The position numbers and the translations under genes were made by a program. Of a stretch of 64,000 nucleotides of DNA, positions 54,121 to 63,855 are shown one piece after another. Under the pieces are notes generated by a model. The model made no database searches. It saw only the letters and a list, made by a program, of their open reading frames with translations, and had not been told where the DNA came from. Location of the stretch: the NCBI GenBank assembly GCA_040770645.1, contig JAXGIS010000003.1, forward strand, positions 62,001-126,000, given 5' to 3'. Positions within the stretch are counted from its first letter, which is position 1. The number at the start of each line of letters is the position of its first letter. The stretch is from JAAYZX01 sp040770645 (GTDB lineage: Bacteria; Actinomycetota; Thermoleophilia; RBG-16-64-13).

Positions 54121-56248
54121 ACGCACTCGCATCTCGGGTGCGTGCCGCGCTCCAAGATGAGCGGGGAAGTAGCGCGCGGGGTCGGGCATTCGGGATGATC
54201 CGGCCCAAGGTGGAGCAGACCATCGCAGGCTTTCCCGAACTGGCGCTCAATACCAGGCGGTTGAAGTTGGCCGCGCTGGACCGCAATGCTGAGCTCGTCC
54301 CCCTCGCACGTGAGCGAATGGAGGCCAACGGCATGCGGGTGTACGTGGCCGATACTGCGGTCGAGGCCGTTGCCCACGTGCATGCGCTGATGCCCTCCTC
54401 TGGTTTGGTGGTCAAGTCCAAGTCCAATCTCGGCAAGGAACTACATCTGGCCGAGGTGCTGACAGATGCGGGCCTCACTGTGATCGAGACCGACCTGGGT
54501 GATCGCATCAACCAGATGGCGGGGACCACCGGTTTTCATGTGCTTTCGCCGGCGGCGTCCATCGATCGCTTCCAAGTGCGTGATCTCTTCTCCCGGGAAT
54601 TGGGAGAGGAGCTGGGCGACAGCCCCGAGGAGTTGGTCGCTGCCGCCCGACGCAGTCTGCGGGGTTACTTTGCGCGCGCAGACTATGGATTGCGGGCGCC
54701 AATGCCATAGCCGCCGACACCGGCTCCGTGTGTCTCATGGAGAATGAGGGCAACATCCGGGCAGCCACGGCTCTGCCGAGAGTGGTGGTGGTAGTGGCTG
54801 CCATCACCAAGATCGTACCGACCCTGGAGGAGGCATGGGCGGTGGCCCGTGCCGCCTCGGTCTTCGCGGGTGGACAGGACTTTGCCACGTACGTCACCTG
54901 CCTATCCGGCCCCACACCTGACGGTGGCGGTCCAGAGGAAGTCCACGTAGTGTTGGTTGACGACGGGCGGAGCCGCGCCATAGCCGAAGGTTACGCCGAA
55001 GCATTCGCGTGCATCAACTGCGGTGGCTGTCTGAACTTCTGTCCGATCTACGGTCAGATTGGCGACGGGTTCGCCGGAAAGCGGGTGGGCGGAATCGGGG
55101 CGCTGCAGACCTGGCTGCTCGATGGTCGGGAGGCTGCGGAACAGGGAGGTGCCTCTCTCTGTATTAAGTGCGGCAAGTGCCGCACCATCTGCCCGGTGCA
55201 ACTGGACACGCCGAGGCTCCTGACGCGGTTGCAGACCGAAGCTGTGACGCGAAGAGAGGCGCCTGCCTTTGGCCGGGCGGCCGATCGTCTCATGGCTGCT
55301 TTGGTAGTCCACCCCACCTTGCTTGCGGGCTTCGGGTCTTTGGCGCGGGCGTACGCCCGCACGGGCTTCCAACGTCTGGTGAGAAGAACGGGAGTACTGC
55401 GTGCCCTGAAGCTCGACGCCGCCGAGCGGCTGCTGCCGCCTCCGTCCACGCCGCCCGCCGTGGCGCCGTCTCTGGCGCCCACCGCTCCCGAGCGGCCCGG
55501 GTGTTCTTCTTCCGAGGCTGCCTGAGCCACGAGTTGCTGGGGGGTGTCACAACCGCCACTCTGGACGTACTGCGCGCGAACGGGTGCCGGGTGCTGACAC
55601 CACGCGAGCAGGTGCTGCGGGGCCATCCACGAGCACGCAGGCGACGAGGATGCAGCGCGATCTCTGGCCCGAAGAAACATAGATGCCTTCCGGGGAGAGG
55701 AGCTCATCATCAGCAACTCGGGAGGCTGCGGGGCAACACTGAAGGAGTATGCGACTCTGTTGGCCGATGATCCCGACTACGCCGATGCGGCGCGCGCCTT
55801 CGCGGCGCGCGTGCGCGACCTCTCGGAGTTCCTGGCGCAACTGGGGCCCGCGCCCATGAAGGGGATACATCCTGCTGTATCAGTGACGTACCAAGACTCC
55901 TGCCACCTGTCTTTGTTGCAGGGCATCTGCGACGAGCCACGCGCCCTTCTGCATGCAGTTCCCGGTTTGGATCTCCGGGAGATGCAACCACGCGAGTTCT
56001 GTTGCGGCAGCGGCGGCCTGTGGGGCCTCAAGCATACTGAACTGTCCGCGCGGCTACGGGAAGTCAAGTTGGAAGACGCCGCCGCCAGCGGCGCGTCGAT
56101 CATTGTGACGGGCAATCCCGGGTGCCACATGCATTTGCAGGGGGGGCCCATGCCCGTGGTGCACATGGCCGAGGTGCTGGCCGCCGCATACCGAGGCGGG
56201 TCGCTGGATACGGGGCAGGCCACCGATGACGGAGTGGCTGCAGGATGA
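54117..56248 (+). CDS. Fused LutB-LutA: LUD, two 4Fe-4S and CCG domains (three frameshifts)
   Basis: Iron-sulfur protein of about 710 residues. The N-terminal LUD domain has VVKSKSNLGKELHLAEVL, IETDLGDRINQMAG and, after a break near 54687, CLMENEGNIR. Two 4Fe-4S clusters follow (CINCGGCLNFCP, CIKCGKCRTICP), as in LutB. After a Pro-rich linker (PPPSTPPAVAPSLAP) and a break near 55497, where one C restores ERPRVFFFRGCLSHELLGG, comes a LutA-like cysteine-rich domain with NSGGCGATLKEY and REFCCGSGG; a third break is near 55617. Reading through gives one polypeptide. LutABC oxidises L-lactate. Confidence 0.82.
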
Positions 56249-56868
56249 ATCGCTCCGCGGCGACCTTGGTGGCCGATGCCGTGGCGTCGTTTCGGGGCCA
56301 CGGCTGGCAGGTGCAGGTGGCGGGTGACGCGGCTGAGGCCCGTGACCGGCTGCTGGCGGTGGTGGGGTCGCAGGCCCGCGTGGCGGTGAGGGAGTGTCCC
56401 GCGTGGCAGGAAATCGATGCGCAACCGCATCTTGCGGTCGGCGGTCGACTCGTGCGGTGCGGGCCCGGAATCGATGCACCCAGCCGCGCCGACCTTCTGG
56501 CCGTGGATGTGGGCGTAACCGGCGCTACTGCGCTGGTGGTGGAGACGGCCACCGCTCTCATTGGCGCCGATGATGCCTACGCTCAGCTCGTGTCGAACCT
56601 ACCTTTCTCGCACGTGGTGTTGGCCCATACGCACGCCATTGTCCCCACACTGGGGGAGGGCTTGGGTTTGGTGCGCTATTTCGCTCAAGGAGTATTGGGA
56701 CGGCCTGTGCCTCGCTATGTGGGTGCCGTGTCGGGGGCCAGTCGCACCGGTGACATAGAGATGGTGATAGTTGAGGGCATGCACGGCCCGGGTCGAGTCC
56801 ATCTCATTCTGCTCGATTTCCCGGCTCCGGGATGGGAGGCGCTGCCGCCGGAGGCCTTCACGGCGTGA
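56245..56868 (+). CDS. lutC: LutC-like LUD-domain protein
   Basis: LUD protein of 207 residues, the third element of the LutABC set. Motifs are DVGVTGATALVVETATALIG (split here as DVGVTGATALVVET), LPFSHVVLAHTHAIVPTLGE and, at the end, SGASRTGDIEMVIVEGMHGP with GRVHLILLD, typical of LutC. It has an ATGA overlap with the fused protein and GTGA with glcD. Confidence 0.9.
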   Translation: MNRSAATLVADAVASFRGHGWQVQVAGDAAEARDRLLAVVGSQARVAVRECPAWQEIDAQPHLAVGGRLVRCGPGIDAPSRADLLAVDVGVTGATALVVETATALIGADDAYAQLVSNLPFSHVVLAHTHAIVPTLGEGLGLVRYFAQGVLGRPVPRYVGAVSGASRTGDIEMVIVEGMHGPGRVHLILLDFPAPGWEALPPEAFTA

Positions 56869-58322
56869 GTCAGCGCAATCCCCACTCCCCCCGAGGTGTC
56901 AGTCTGCCTCTCGTCGCCCATGGTGCCGGGATTGGTGTGGACACAATCGAGGCGGGACTGGTTCGCCTGTTGGGCCGAGCCTGGGTGCGTCGCCAACCCC
57001 GCGACCTATTGGCCTACGCGTATGACGCCACCGGCGAGAAGCACCTCCCCGACATAGTGGTCTTTCCGGCCGATGGAACTCAGGTGGCGGCCTGTGTGCG
57101 GGCGGCCGCGGAGAACGGTCTCGCCGTGGTCCCACGGGGGGCCGCAACCAATCTCTCTGGAGGGACACTCCCCATCAAGGGGGGCATGGTCATCAACATG
57201 CTGCGCATGAATCGGGTATTGTCCGTGGACCCATACGGAAGACTTGCTGTGGTGCAGGCCGGAGCCACGAATGAGTCCCTGCAGCGAGCTGTGGCTCCCT
57301 TCGGCCTTTTCTATGCTCCCGATCCCTCCAGCATGCGGGTGGCCACCATTGGTGGCAGCTTGGCCGAGAACGCGGGCGGGCCGCGTTGCGCCAAATACGG
57401 TGTGACTCTCAATCATGTGCTCGGGTTGCGGATCGTGTTGGCCGATGGCACCGAGATCGAGGTGGGAGGTCGATTGCAGGAGCCCCCGGGACTGGATCTC
57501 ACCTCGCTTATGGTGGGAAGCGAGGGCACACTGAGCATCATCACCGAAGCCACGGTACGTCTCACTCCCCTCCCGGAGGCTTATCGGACTCTACTCGGAG
57601 TGTTTGGCGGTCTGACCGAGGCTATGGCGGCGGTGTCGGCCATTGTGGCGGAACGGATTGTGCCGGCTGCGCTCGAGTTGATGGATCACAATACCGTGGA
57701 AGTGATCAACGCCGGACGTCCCGGTAGCTTCCCTGAGGATGCTGACGCCGTTCTCCTCATAGAGGTGGACGGGGATTCCGGCGAGATAGACTCCCAAGCT
57801 CGGCGTATCCAGCAGGTTCTGAGTGCCCATCATGCTCTGGACATCCAAGTAGCGGCGACGGCAGAGGAGCGTGATCAGCTCTGGGAGGCGCGGCGTGCGG
57901 GATACGGGGCGCTCGCCCGCTCCAGCGCCTCACTCTCCGCCATGGATGTGACGGTTCCCCGGGATCGTTTGGTGGAGATGCTGGGCGAGGTGCTTCGTCT
58001 ATCTCACGAGCACCAACTCAAAGTGTTCGTGACCGCTCACGCCGGAGACGGCAACATGCACCCCACCGTACCCTTCGATCCGGCAGATGCAGATCAGGTA
58101 CGGCGATTGCATCGGCTCACGGAGGACATCACTCGAGCGTGTGTGGCCCTGGGAGGGTCCATCTCCGGCGAGCACGGCATAGGGATAGAGAAGCTGTCCG
58201 GTATGTCGCTCCAGTTTTCGGAAGAGGTGCTCGAATTGATGCGCTCTGCGAAGAAAGCCTTCGATCCGGCCGACGTACTCAATCCGGGCAAGAACATCCC
58301 GGCACCGGTGGGGAAATGGTGA
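56865..58322 (+). CDS. glcD: FAD-linked 2-hydroxyacid oxidase, GlcD-like
   Basis: FAD subunit of glycolate/D-lactate dehydrogenase type, 485 residues. The PCMH FAD domain carries VVPRGAATNLSGGTLPIKGG, AENAGGPRCAKYGVT and LMVGSEGTLSIITEAT; the C-terminal FAD-oxidase domain carries VFVTAHAGDGNMHPTVPFD and GGSISGEHGIGIEKLSGM. GTG 56865 overlaps the lutC stop; GTG 56938 is an alternative. With GlcE and GlcF it forms a membrane-associated oxidase passing electrons to quinone or another carrier. Confidence 0.93.
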   Translation: MSQRNPHSPRGVSLPLVAHGAGIGVDTIEAGLVRLLGRAWVRRQPRDLLAYAYDATGEKHLPDIVVFPADGTQVAACVRAAAENGLAVVPRGAATNLSGGTLPIKGGMVINMLRMNRVLSVDPYGRLAVVQAGATNESLQRAVAPFGLFYAPDPSSMRVATIGGSLAENAGGPRCAKYGVTLNHVLGLRIVLADGTEIEVGGRLQEPPGLDLTSLMVGSEGTLSIITEATVRLTPLPEAYRTLLGVFGGLTEAMAAVSAIVAERIVPAALELMDHNTVEVINAGRPGSFPEDADAVLLIEVDGDSGEIDSQARRIQQVLSAHHALDIQVAATAEERDQLWEARRAGYGALARSSASLSAMDVTVPRDRLVEMLGEVLRLSHEHQLKVFVTAHAGDGNMHPTVPFDPADADQVRRLHRLTEDITRACVALGGSISGEHGIGIEKLSGMSLQFSEEVLELMRSAKKAFDPADVLNPGKNIPAPVGKW

Positions 58323-59546
58323 GGGCATTCGAGACCCCACAGACTCCGGCGGAAGCGGCCGCGATCCTCGCAGAAGCCCACGGCACACACACCCCGGTTG
58401 CCGTGATCGGCGGCGGCTCGCGACGGCACTGGTGGCGGAACCCCGCGTCCCTCGACGAGCCGGACGCGGGGGTGACCGTATCGGCCCTCGGTCTTGGGGG
58501 CGAGCCCGATATTCATGCGGCCAACCTCACCGCCACCTTCCCGGCCGGTATGCCGCTTCGTCGTGTTCACGAGCGCCTTGCCGAGGAAGGGCTGTGGCTC
58601 CCCCTGATGCATGTCGAGTCCACGGAGGCCACGCTTGAGGTTGTGTGGCTGCGGGCTTCGTCAACCCGCTGCGACTTGGCTATGGATTGACCCGGACTGG
58701 GTGCTGGGGCTGGAGGTGGTTTCACCACAAGGAAGGGTGTTGACGCTGGGTAGTGAGCTGGTGAAGAACGTGGCCGGCTACGATCTGGTACGGCTCCACC
58801 TCGGTGCCTGGGGGCGTCTTGGCCTGCTCGCGCGGGTGACGGTGAGGCTTCTTCCTCTTCCCGAGGCATCGGTCCTTGCCGAGGCCCGGTGGGAGTACGG
58901 TGTGGATTCGGTCGCCGTTGTTGACGAATGGATCCGAGCTGTATTGACGGATGGAACCCAACCGGCTTCGCTGGAGGTCTCTGCCGGACCCGGCCGCGAG
59001 CTGCGTGTTCTGGCCGATTTCGTCGGGCCAGAGGTTGGGGTATCTGCCCGCGCCGGCGCACACGCCTGGGGCGCGCTGCATGTGGCCGATGCCCGCGCTG
59101 CGGCGTGGGAGTCGCAGGTGGAGGAGAATCGGGCGGTCGCCGCCGCCCTTCCTTGGCGGGCGCGCGTTTCTGTGGAAGTCCCCGGTTTGCGGCGCCTTTT
59201 GCCTGCCGTCGGAGCGGTGGGGGGCGACGAGTGGTATCTCCGGGGCCACGCCGGGTCGGGGGTGTATTACTTCTCCTGGCAGGACGAAAGGGGCCCGATT
59301 CCCGGACTGGAGGCGTTGGTGCGCGAGTTGTCCCAAGGCTCGGGCGGGGACTTCAGTGTGGTGGCCGAAGGCGCGGCGGCGGCGCTTGTGCTGGGAACAG
59401 CCGGTTGGGTCGGATTTCCGCCGCGGCCCCCTCGCAGTCAAGATGCGGTAGAGAGCGCACTGGTCTCAGCGCTCAGTGGAGGTAGACCTTTGAATCCGCA
59501 TTTGCCTCTCGCGGTTCCTGCACGCGCAGTTGGTGACGCGAAGTGA
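58316..59546 (+). CDS. glcE: GlcE-like FAD-binding subunit (two frameshifts)
   Basis: Second FAD-binding subunit, about 410 residues. It shows TPAEAAAILAEA, VIGGGSRRHW, TFPAGMPLRRVHERLAEEG, then after breaks near 58637 and 58700 GFVNPLRLGYGLT and LGLEVVSPQGRVLTLGSELV with KNVAGYDLVRLHLGAWG, a GlcE signature. Both breaks are single lost bases. ATG 58316 overlaps the glcD stop. Confidence 0.87.
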
Positions 59547-59585
59547 ATCCGACCGTAGACGGCTCCTCAGAGGGCGCAGCCCCCG

Positions 59586-60932
59586 ATGTCGGCGGGCGCC
59601 GCGCACGCCTCTTACCCCGGTTCGGTGCGTCCGGGTCCCATCTTCACTGTCCCCGACTCGGTGTTGGCGGAGATCCACCGTTGCAACAAGTGCGGTTTCT
59701 GCATGGCCGGATGCCCTACCTACGGTGCTCAGCCCTTCGAATGGCTCGTCACGCGCGGGCGCATCTCGCTGGTGGACGACGTGCTGAATGGTCGCCTGGA
59801 CCCCGATGACCCCGGATTTCAAGAAGCGGTGGACACGTGTCTGAAGTGCCGGGCATGCGTGGAGTATTGTCCCCCCCAGATCCAGATTGATCATGTGATC
59901 ACGCACGCGCGCGCGGCGCGCCGGGCGCGTCACGGCCTCGGTTTCGTTGAGCGACTGATCTATCGCGGTATCCTCTCACGCCCAGCGGTGTTCAAAGGGC
60001 TGACGCGGTTGGGCCGACTGGCGGAGGTCACGGGGCTGCGCAGGCTGGTGACCCGCAGCCGGGCCCTCAACATCTGGCCGGTGCTGCAGCGAGCCGCGGA
60101 GACCGGACCAGTGTTTCCGGCCCAGACTGGACGCAGCATGATCGAAGCCGAGAAGCGGCGGCTGGGTCCACCACCATCGCCGCGGGACAGAGTGGTCTAT
60201 TTCCTGGGGTGCGCCAAGGACTTCCTGTACGGGGACGCCGCGTTGGCCACATATCGGGTGCTGTGGCGCAATGGAGTGGAGGTGGAACTGCCCCGGGTGT
60301 CGTGCTGCGGGTTGCCGTGTCACTCAGCCGGGGACCTGGAGGGGGCTCGGGCTCTGGCGCGCAAGAACCTTGCCGCTCTGAGCCGATGCCGAGCTGAGAC
60401 CATTGTGGTGGATGAGTCGAGTTGCTGTTCGCACCTGCGCAATCTGGGCGAGTTATTCTTGGGTATGCCTGAAGAGAAGCGCATGCGCCGGCTTGCGGAG
60501 CGGGTGGTGGATTTGACCGTGTATCTGGATCGCCTGGGCATCGTCCCTCCTGGGCCGCTGATGGTCACGGCCGGGTGGCATGACCCCTGCCATCTTCGCC
60601 ACCATGAGGGGGTGGTGGATGCTCCACGCCGTCTTCTGCAGGCGGTGCCGGGACTCACGTTGGTGGAATCCACACTGGCCCCTGGTTGTTGCGGGGGAGC
60701 CGGAGCCATCATGCTGACCCAGCCCGAACTATCCGATTCCATCCTGGAGGCGCGCGAGGACGGTTTCCGTGAGGCGGGGGCGGAGGTGATTGTCACGTCG
60801 AGCCCCTCGTGTGTGACGCAGTACCGGCGGGCGGAGGCGGCCGGTGGTCTGCCGGTTCTGTACATATCAGAATTGCTGGATCGGGCGTATCAGGCCGATA
60901 ACGGCGGGTCGGCGGCACCGAGTGGCTCCTGA
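59586..60932 (+). CDS. glcF: GlcF-like iron-sulfur subunit
   Basis: Iron-sulfur subunit of 448 residues. Two 4Fe-4S motifs (CNKCGFCMAGCP, CLKCRACVEYCP) are followed by two CCG domains with RVSCCGLPC, DESSCCSHL and APGCCGGAGA, the pattern of GlcF/GlpC. It carries electrons from GlcDE. ATG 59586 is chosen because the frame overlapping the glcE stop (GTG 59543) does not lead into this protein, unless another indel lies between. Confidence 0.92.
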   Translation: MSAGAAHASYPGSVRPGPIFTVPDSVLAEIHRCNKCGFCMAGCPTYGAQPFEWLVTRGRISLVDDVLNGRLDPDDPGFQEAVDTCLKCRACVEYCPPQIQIDHVITHARAARRARHGLGFVERLIYRGILSRPAVFKGLTRLGRLAEVTGLRRLVTRSRALNIWPVLQRAAETGPVFPAQTGRSMIEAEKRRLGPPPSPRDRVVYFLGCAKDFLYGDAALATYRVLWRNGVEVELPRVSCCGLPCHSAGDLEGARALARKNLAALSRCRAETIVVDESSCCSHLRNLGELFLGMPEEKRMRRLAERVVDLTVYLDRLGIVPPGPLMVTAGWHDPCHLRHHEGVVDAPRRLLQAVPGLTLVESTLAPGCCGGAGAIMLTQPELSDSILEAREDGFREAGAEVIVTSSPSCVTQYRRAEAAGGLPVLYISELLDRAYQADNGGSAAPSGS

Positions 60933-61156
60933 GCACGGGTGACTGTTGTATCATTGAGCGCAGGGAGTGGTCGAACCAGTGGACCAAAGGAGGGGGGTTT
61001 CGTGCCCGCTGTGGCGGGAAAAGAGTCCGTGCCGGTGCACATGCATTGGCTCGCTGCCGCGTAGATGTTAGCGCCCCATGCGACCGGCACCATGGTGGGT
61101 ACACGCACGCCGGCTCCTGGCGGCGTGCCGGAGCACAAGCAACCCAAGGAGATGCT
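60933..61156. promoter_or_regulatory. Leader of iorA with a long stem-loop
   Basis: The 224 bases hold a stem with arms 61029-61036 and 61083-61090 (GTGCCGGT/ACCGGCAC) and extra pairing just inside it (CATG/CATG). No known riboswitch family is recognised. TATCAT at 60949-60954 is a possible -10 without a good -35. The gap suggests iorAB has its own promoter. Confidence 0.35.
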
Positions 61157-62959
61157 ATGCGTAGCGTGATGTCAGGAAACGAGGCCATCGCCCGCGGCGC
61201 CTGGGAGGCCGGGGTAACCGTGGCCACCGCCTATCCCGGGACTCCATCCACGGAGATCCTGGAGAATGTTGCCACCTACCCCGATATCTACAGTGAGTGG
61301 TCTGTGAACGAGAAGGTGGCCGTGGAAGTGGCCATCGGCGCCACCGAGGTGGGGGCGCGCTGCCTGTCGGCAATGAAAGTGGTGGGTCTCAACGTAGCCG
61401 CCGACCCCGTCTTCAACGCCTCCTATGTGGGCACTCCGGGTTACGTGGTGGTAGTGGCCGACGATCCCGGCCGCTACAGCTCCCAAACCGAGCAGGATAA
61501 CCGACGCTTGGGCCCCTACGCCAAGATTCCTGTGTTGGAGCCGGCCACTTCCCAGGAGTGCAAGGACTACGTACGCGTCGGCATAGAACTATCCGAGCGC
61601 TTCCGTACTCCGGTGATGCTGCGTACTACCACCCGCACCTCCCACTCCAAGGGCTTGGTGGAACTGGGGGAACGCACGGAGAAGGCCGAGCCTTTGGCGT
61701 TGATTCGTGAGCCGCGCTACAGCCTGCTTCCTGGTCTCACCCGCACGCGGCACCAAGAACTTGAAGAGCGCATGGCAGGTATTCGTGCCTGGGCCGACGA
61801 GACCGACATCAACCGCATTGAGATGGGCGACGCCGAGGTGGGCATCGTGGCCTGCGGTGCGGCCTACCAGTTTGCCAGGGAAGCCTTCCCTCAGGCCAGC
61901 TTCCTGAAAGTGGGTATGAGCTACCCGCTGCCCGAGAAGCTGGTACGTGAGTTCCGGAGCAAAGTCCGGCGCCTCTACGTGGTGGAGGAACTCGACCCCT
62001 TCTTGGAAGAGCAGATCCGGCTCATGGGAGTACAGGTGGACGGCGGTGCCGAACTCCTGCCTCGGTGGGGCGAGCTCGATCCTTACCTGGTGGCCACGGG
62101 CCTGACGCGGGCCGGCGTGTCCGGAGCCAATCCGGTCTTCACCGTTCAGCCCGATGCTCCGGTGCAGGGTCTTCCCATGCGGCCGCCCACTCTGTGTCCC
62201 GGTTGTGGGCATCGCGGTGTCTTCACCGTGCTCTCGCGCCTCAAGGTGTTCGTGGCCGGCGACATTGGTTGCTACACCCTGGGCATTCAGCCCCCCTTCA
62301 ACGCCCTGCACTCCGATATCTGCATGGGGGCCGGGGTCTCCACCGCCCACGGCATAGAGAAGGCCTTGGGCGAAGCCGCCCACGAAAGGAAAAACCGCAA
62401 GGTCTCCGTCATCGGCGACTCCACCTTCTTCCACTCCGGTATGACCGGATTGCTCAACATCGTGTGGAACGGCGGTTCTTCCGTGGTCATCATCCTCGAC
62501 AACCGCACCACGGCCATGACCGGTGGTCAGGAGACCCCGGCCATGGGCCGTACCTTGTCGGGCGAAGAGGCTCCGGCGGTGGATATGGAGGCGTTGTGTC
62601 GGGCGCTGGGAGTGAACAGGGTACAGACGGTCGATGCCTATGACCTGGCGGCTCTGGAGACGTCCATCAAAGCTGCCTTGGACGCCGATGAACCGGCGGT
62701 CATCATCGCCCAAGCGCCTTGCGTGCTGGAATACAGGATCAAATGTAGCCTCGGGGGTCATAGAGGCCGATGCTCGCACAGGCCGCAGCATGCGCTGCCT
62801 GCGTGGGTTGTACGCGCCGGGAGTCATACCCGCCGCCGAAGTCGGTAGAGAGGTGCAGACCTCCGTACTCATTGACGCCTCGCTATGCATCGGCTGCGGG
62901 GTCTGCGCCCAGATGTGCCGCTTGACGCTATACACGCCCTGGCCGGAAAGGAGGGGTGA
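61157..62959 (+). CDS. iorA: Indolepyruvate:ferredoxin oxidoreductase alpha subunit (two frameshifts)
   Basis: TPP- and Fe-S-dependent enzyme subunit of about 600 residues that oxidises aryl pyruvates to aryl-acetyl-CoA with ferredoxin. The N-terminal TPP-pyrimidine domain has GAWEAGVTVATAYPGTPSTE. The TPP domain has LCPGCGHRGVF, GDIGCYTLGIQPP and VIGDSTFFHSGMTGLLN with LDNRTTAMTGGQ. The C-terminal ferredoxin region is damaged: one cysteine set is unclear after a break near 62745, the other (SLCIGCGVCAQMC) is intact and a lost C near 62918 restores PLDAIHALAGKEG before TGA. ATG 61157 follows AAGGAGA. Confidence 0.9.
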
Positions 62960-62961
62960 GC

Positions 62962-63552
62962 ATGACCACCAACACTACCACCACTACCACCACCAACTCC
63001 GCTCGCCGGCGTGGGCGGCCAGGGTGTGATCTGGCCGCTACCTCCTGAGCCAGATGGGCGCGCTCGAGGCCGGTTTTGACATCAAGCAGAGCGAGGTAAT
63101 GATGGCTCCGCCGCGGGGCAGCGTGGTGTCACATCTGCGCTTCGGGCGAGAGGTCCACTCGCTGCTGTTTACGGCAGGCACCGCCGATATCCTGCTCTCG
63201 TTCGAGCCTCTGGAGGCTCTGCGTTACATCAACTGGCTGAAGCCGGAGGGTATCCTCATCTACAACACGGTGCAGGTGAACCCTCCACGGTGGCCTCGGG
63301 GCCCGGCCAAGTACCCCGAGCGCATTGCAGAAGCCCACGCTCACGTGTTGGGCATTAACGCCAGGGCCATCGCTACCCAGGCCGGCACGGCCCGCGCCAC
63401 CAACCTGGTGCTGCTGGGTGCGCTCTCCCCGCGGTTGCCGTTCACGGACACCAGTGGGACGCGGTGCTGCGTCGGGAAGTTGGCCTCGCCCATCTTGGAA
63501 GTCAACTCCATGGCCTTCCAACTGGGCAAGGAGGTGGGCGGCCACGGCCTAG
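62962..63552 (+). CDS. iorB: Indolepyruvate:ferredoxin oxidoreductase beta subunit (several frameshifts)
   Basis: Gamma/beta-type subunit, about 195 residues if errors are undone. It begins MTT followed by a Thr-run and, in changing frames, AGVGGQGVI and YLLSQMGALEAGFDIKQSEV, then GGSVVSHLRFG-like GSVVSHLRFGREVHS, ADILLSFEPLEALRY and AGTARATNLVLLGAL. Toward the end LEVNSMAFQLGKEV is followed by TAG (63550-63552) in a neighbouring frame. The longer reading to 63737 runs through a strong hairpin and is unlikely. Breaks lie near 63005, 63040, 63100, 63290 and 63455. Confidence 0.82.
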
Positions 63553-63591
63553 AGGCGCCGGGAGGGGGTCGGGTCCTTGTGGCCGACTGTT

Positions 63592-63626
63592 GTGGGCGGG
63601 CGCCCCCGTGCGGGGGCGCCGCCCAC
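63592..63626 (+). terminator. Strong GC hairpin after iorB
   Basis: Stem of about 15 bp with one bulged G: left arm 63592-63607, loop GTGC, right arm to 63626. It lies 40 bases after the proposed iorB stop. No T run follows. Confidence 0.6.
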
Positions 63627-63855
63627 GTCCGTTTCGCGGAGGCGGCCTGCGAGGGGTTTCGACTCCTTGGCCGAGGCGTGTTGGCTCGGCAGGTGCTCAG
63701 AAGACCGTGGAAGTCGGCTCTGAAGTACAATAGGTAAGGTGTGAACGAGGGTATGACATGCCCTCACCGGGTTGTGCACGGCCGGTGGCGGCTGTCATTG
63801 GCGAGGCCGGAAACCGCCACAAGCAACGGACGGTGCTACGTACAGGAGGTTGTGG

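Noticed and set aside
63553..63737. Extension of iorB to 63737
   Set aside because: It would run through a strong GC hairpin, and iorB proteins normally end near the LEVN...F region; a stop at 63552 in the adjacent frame fits better.
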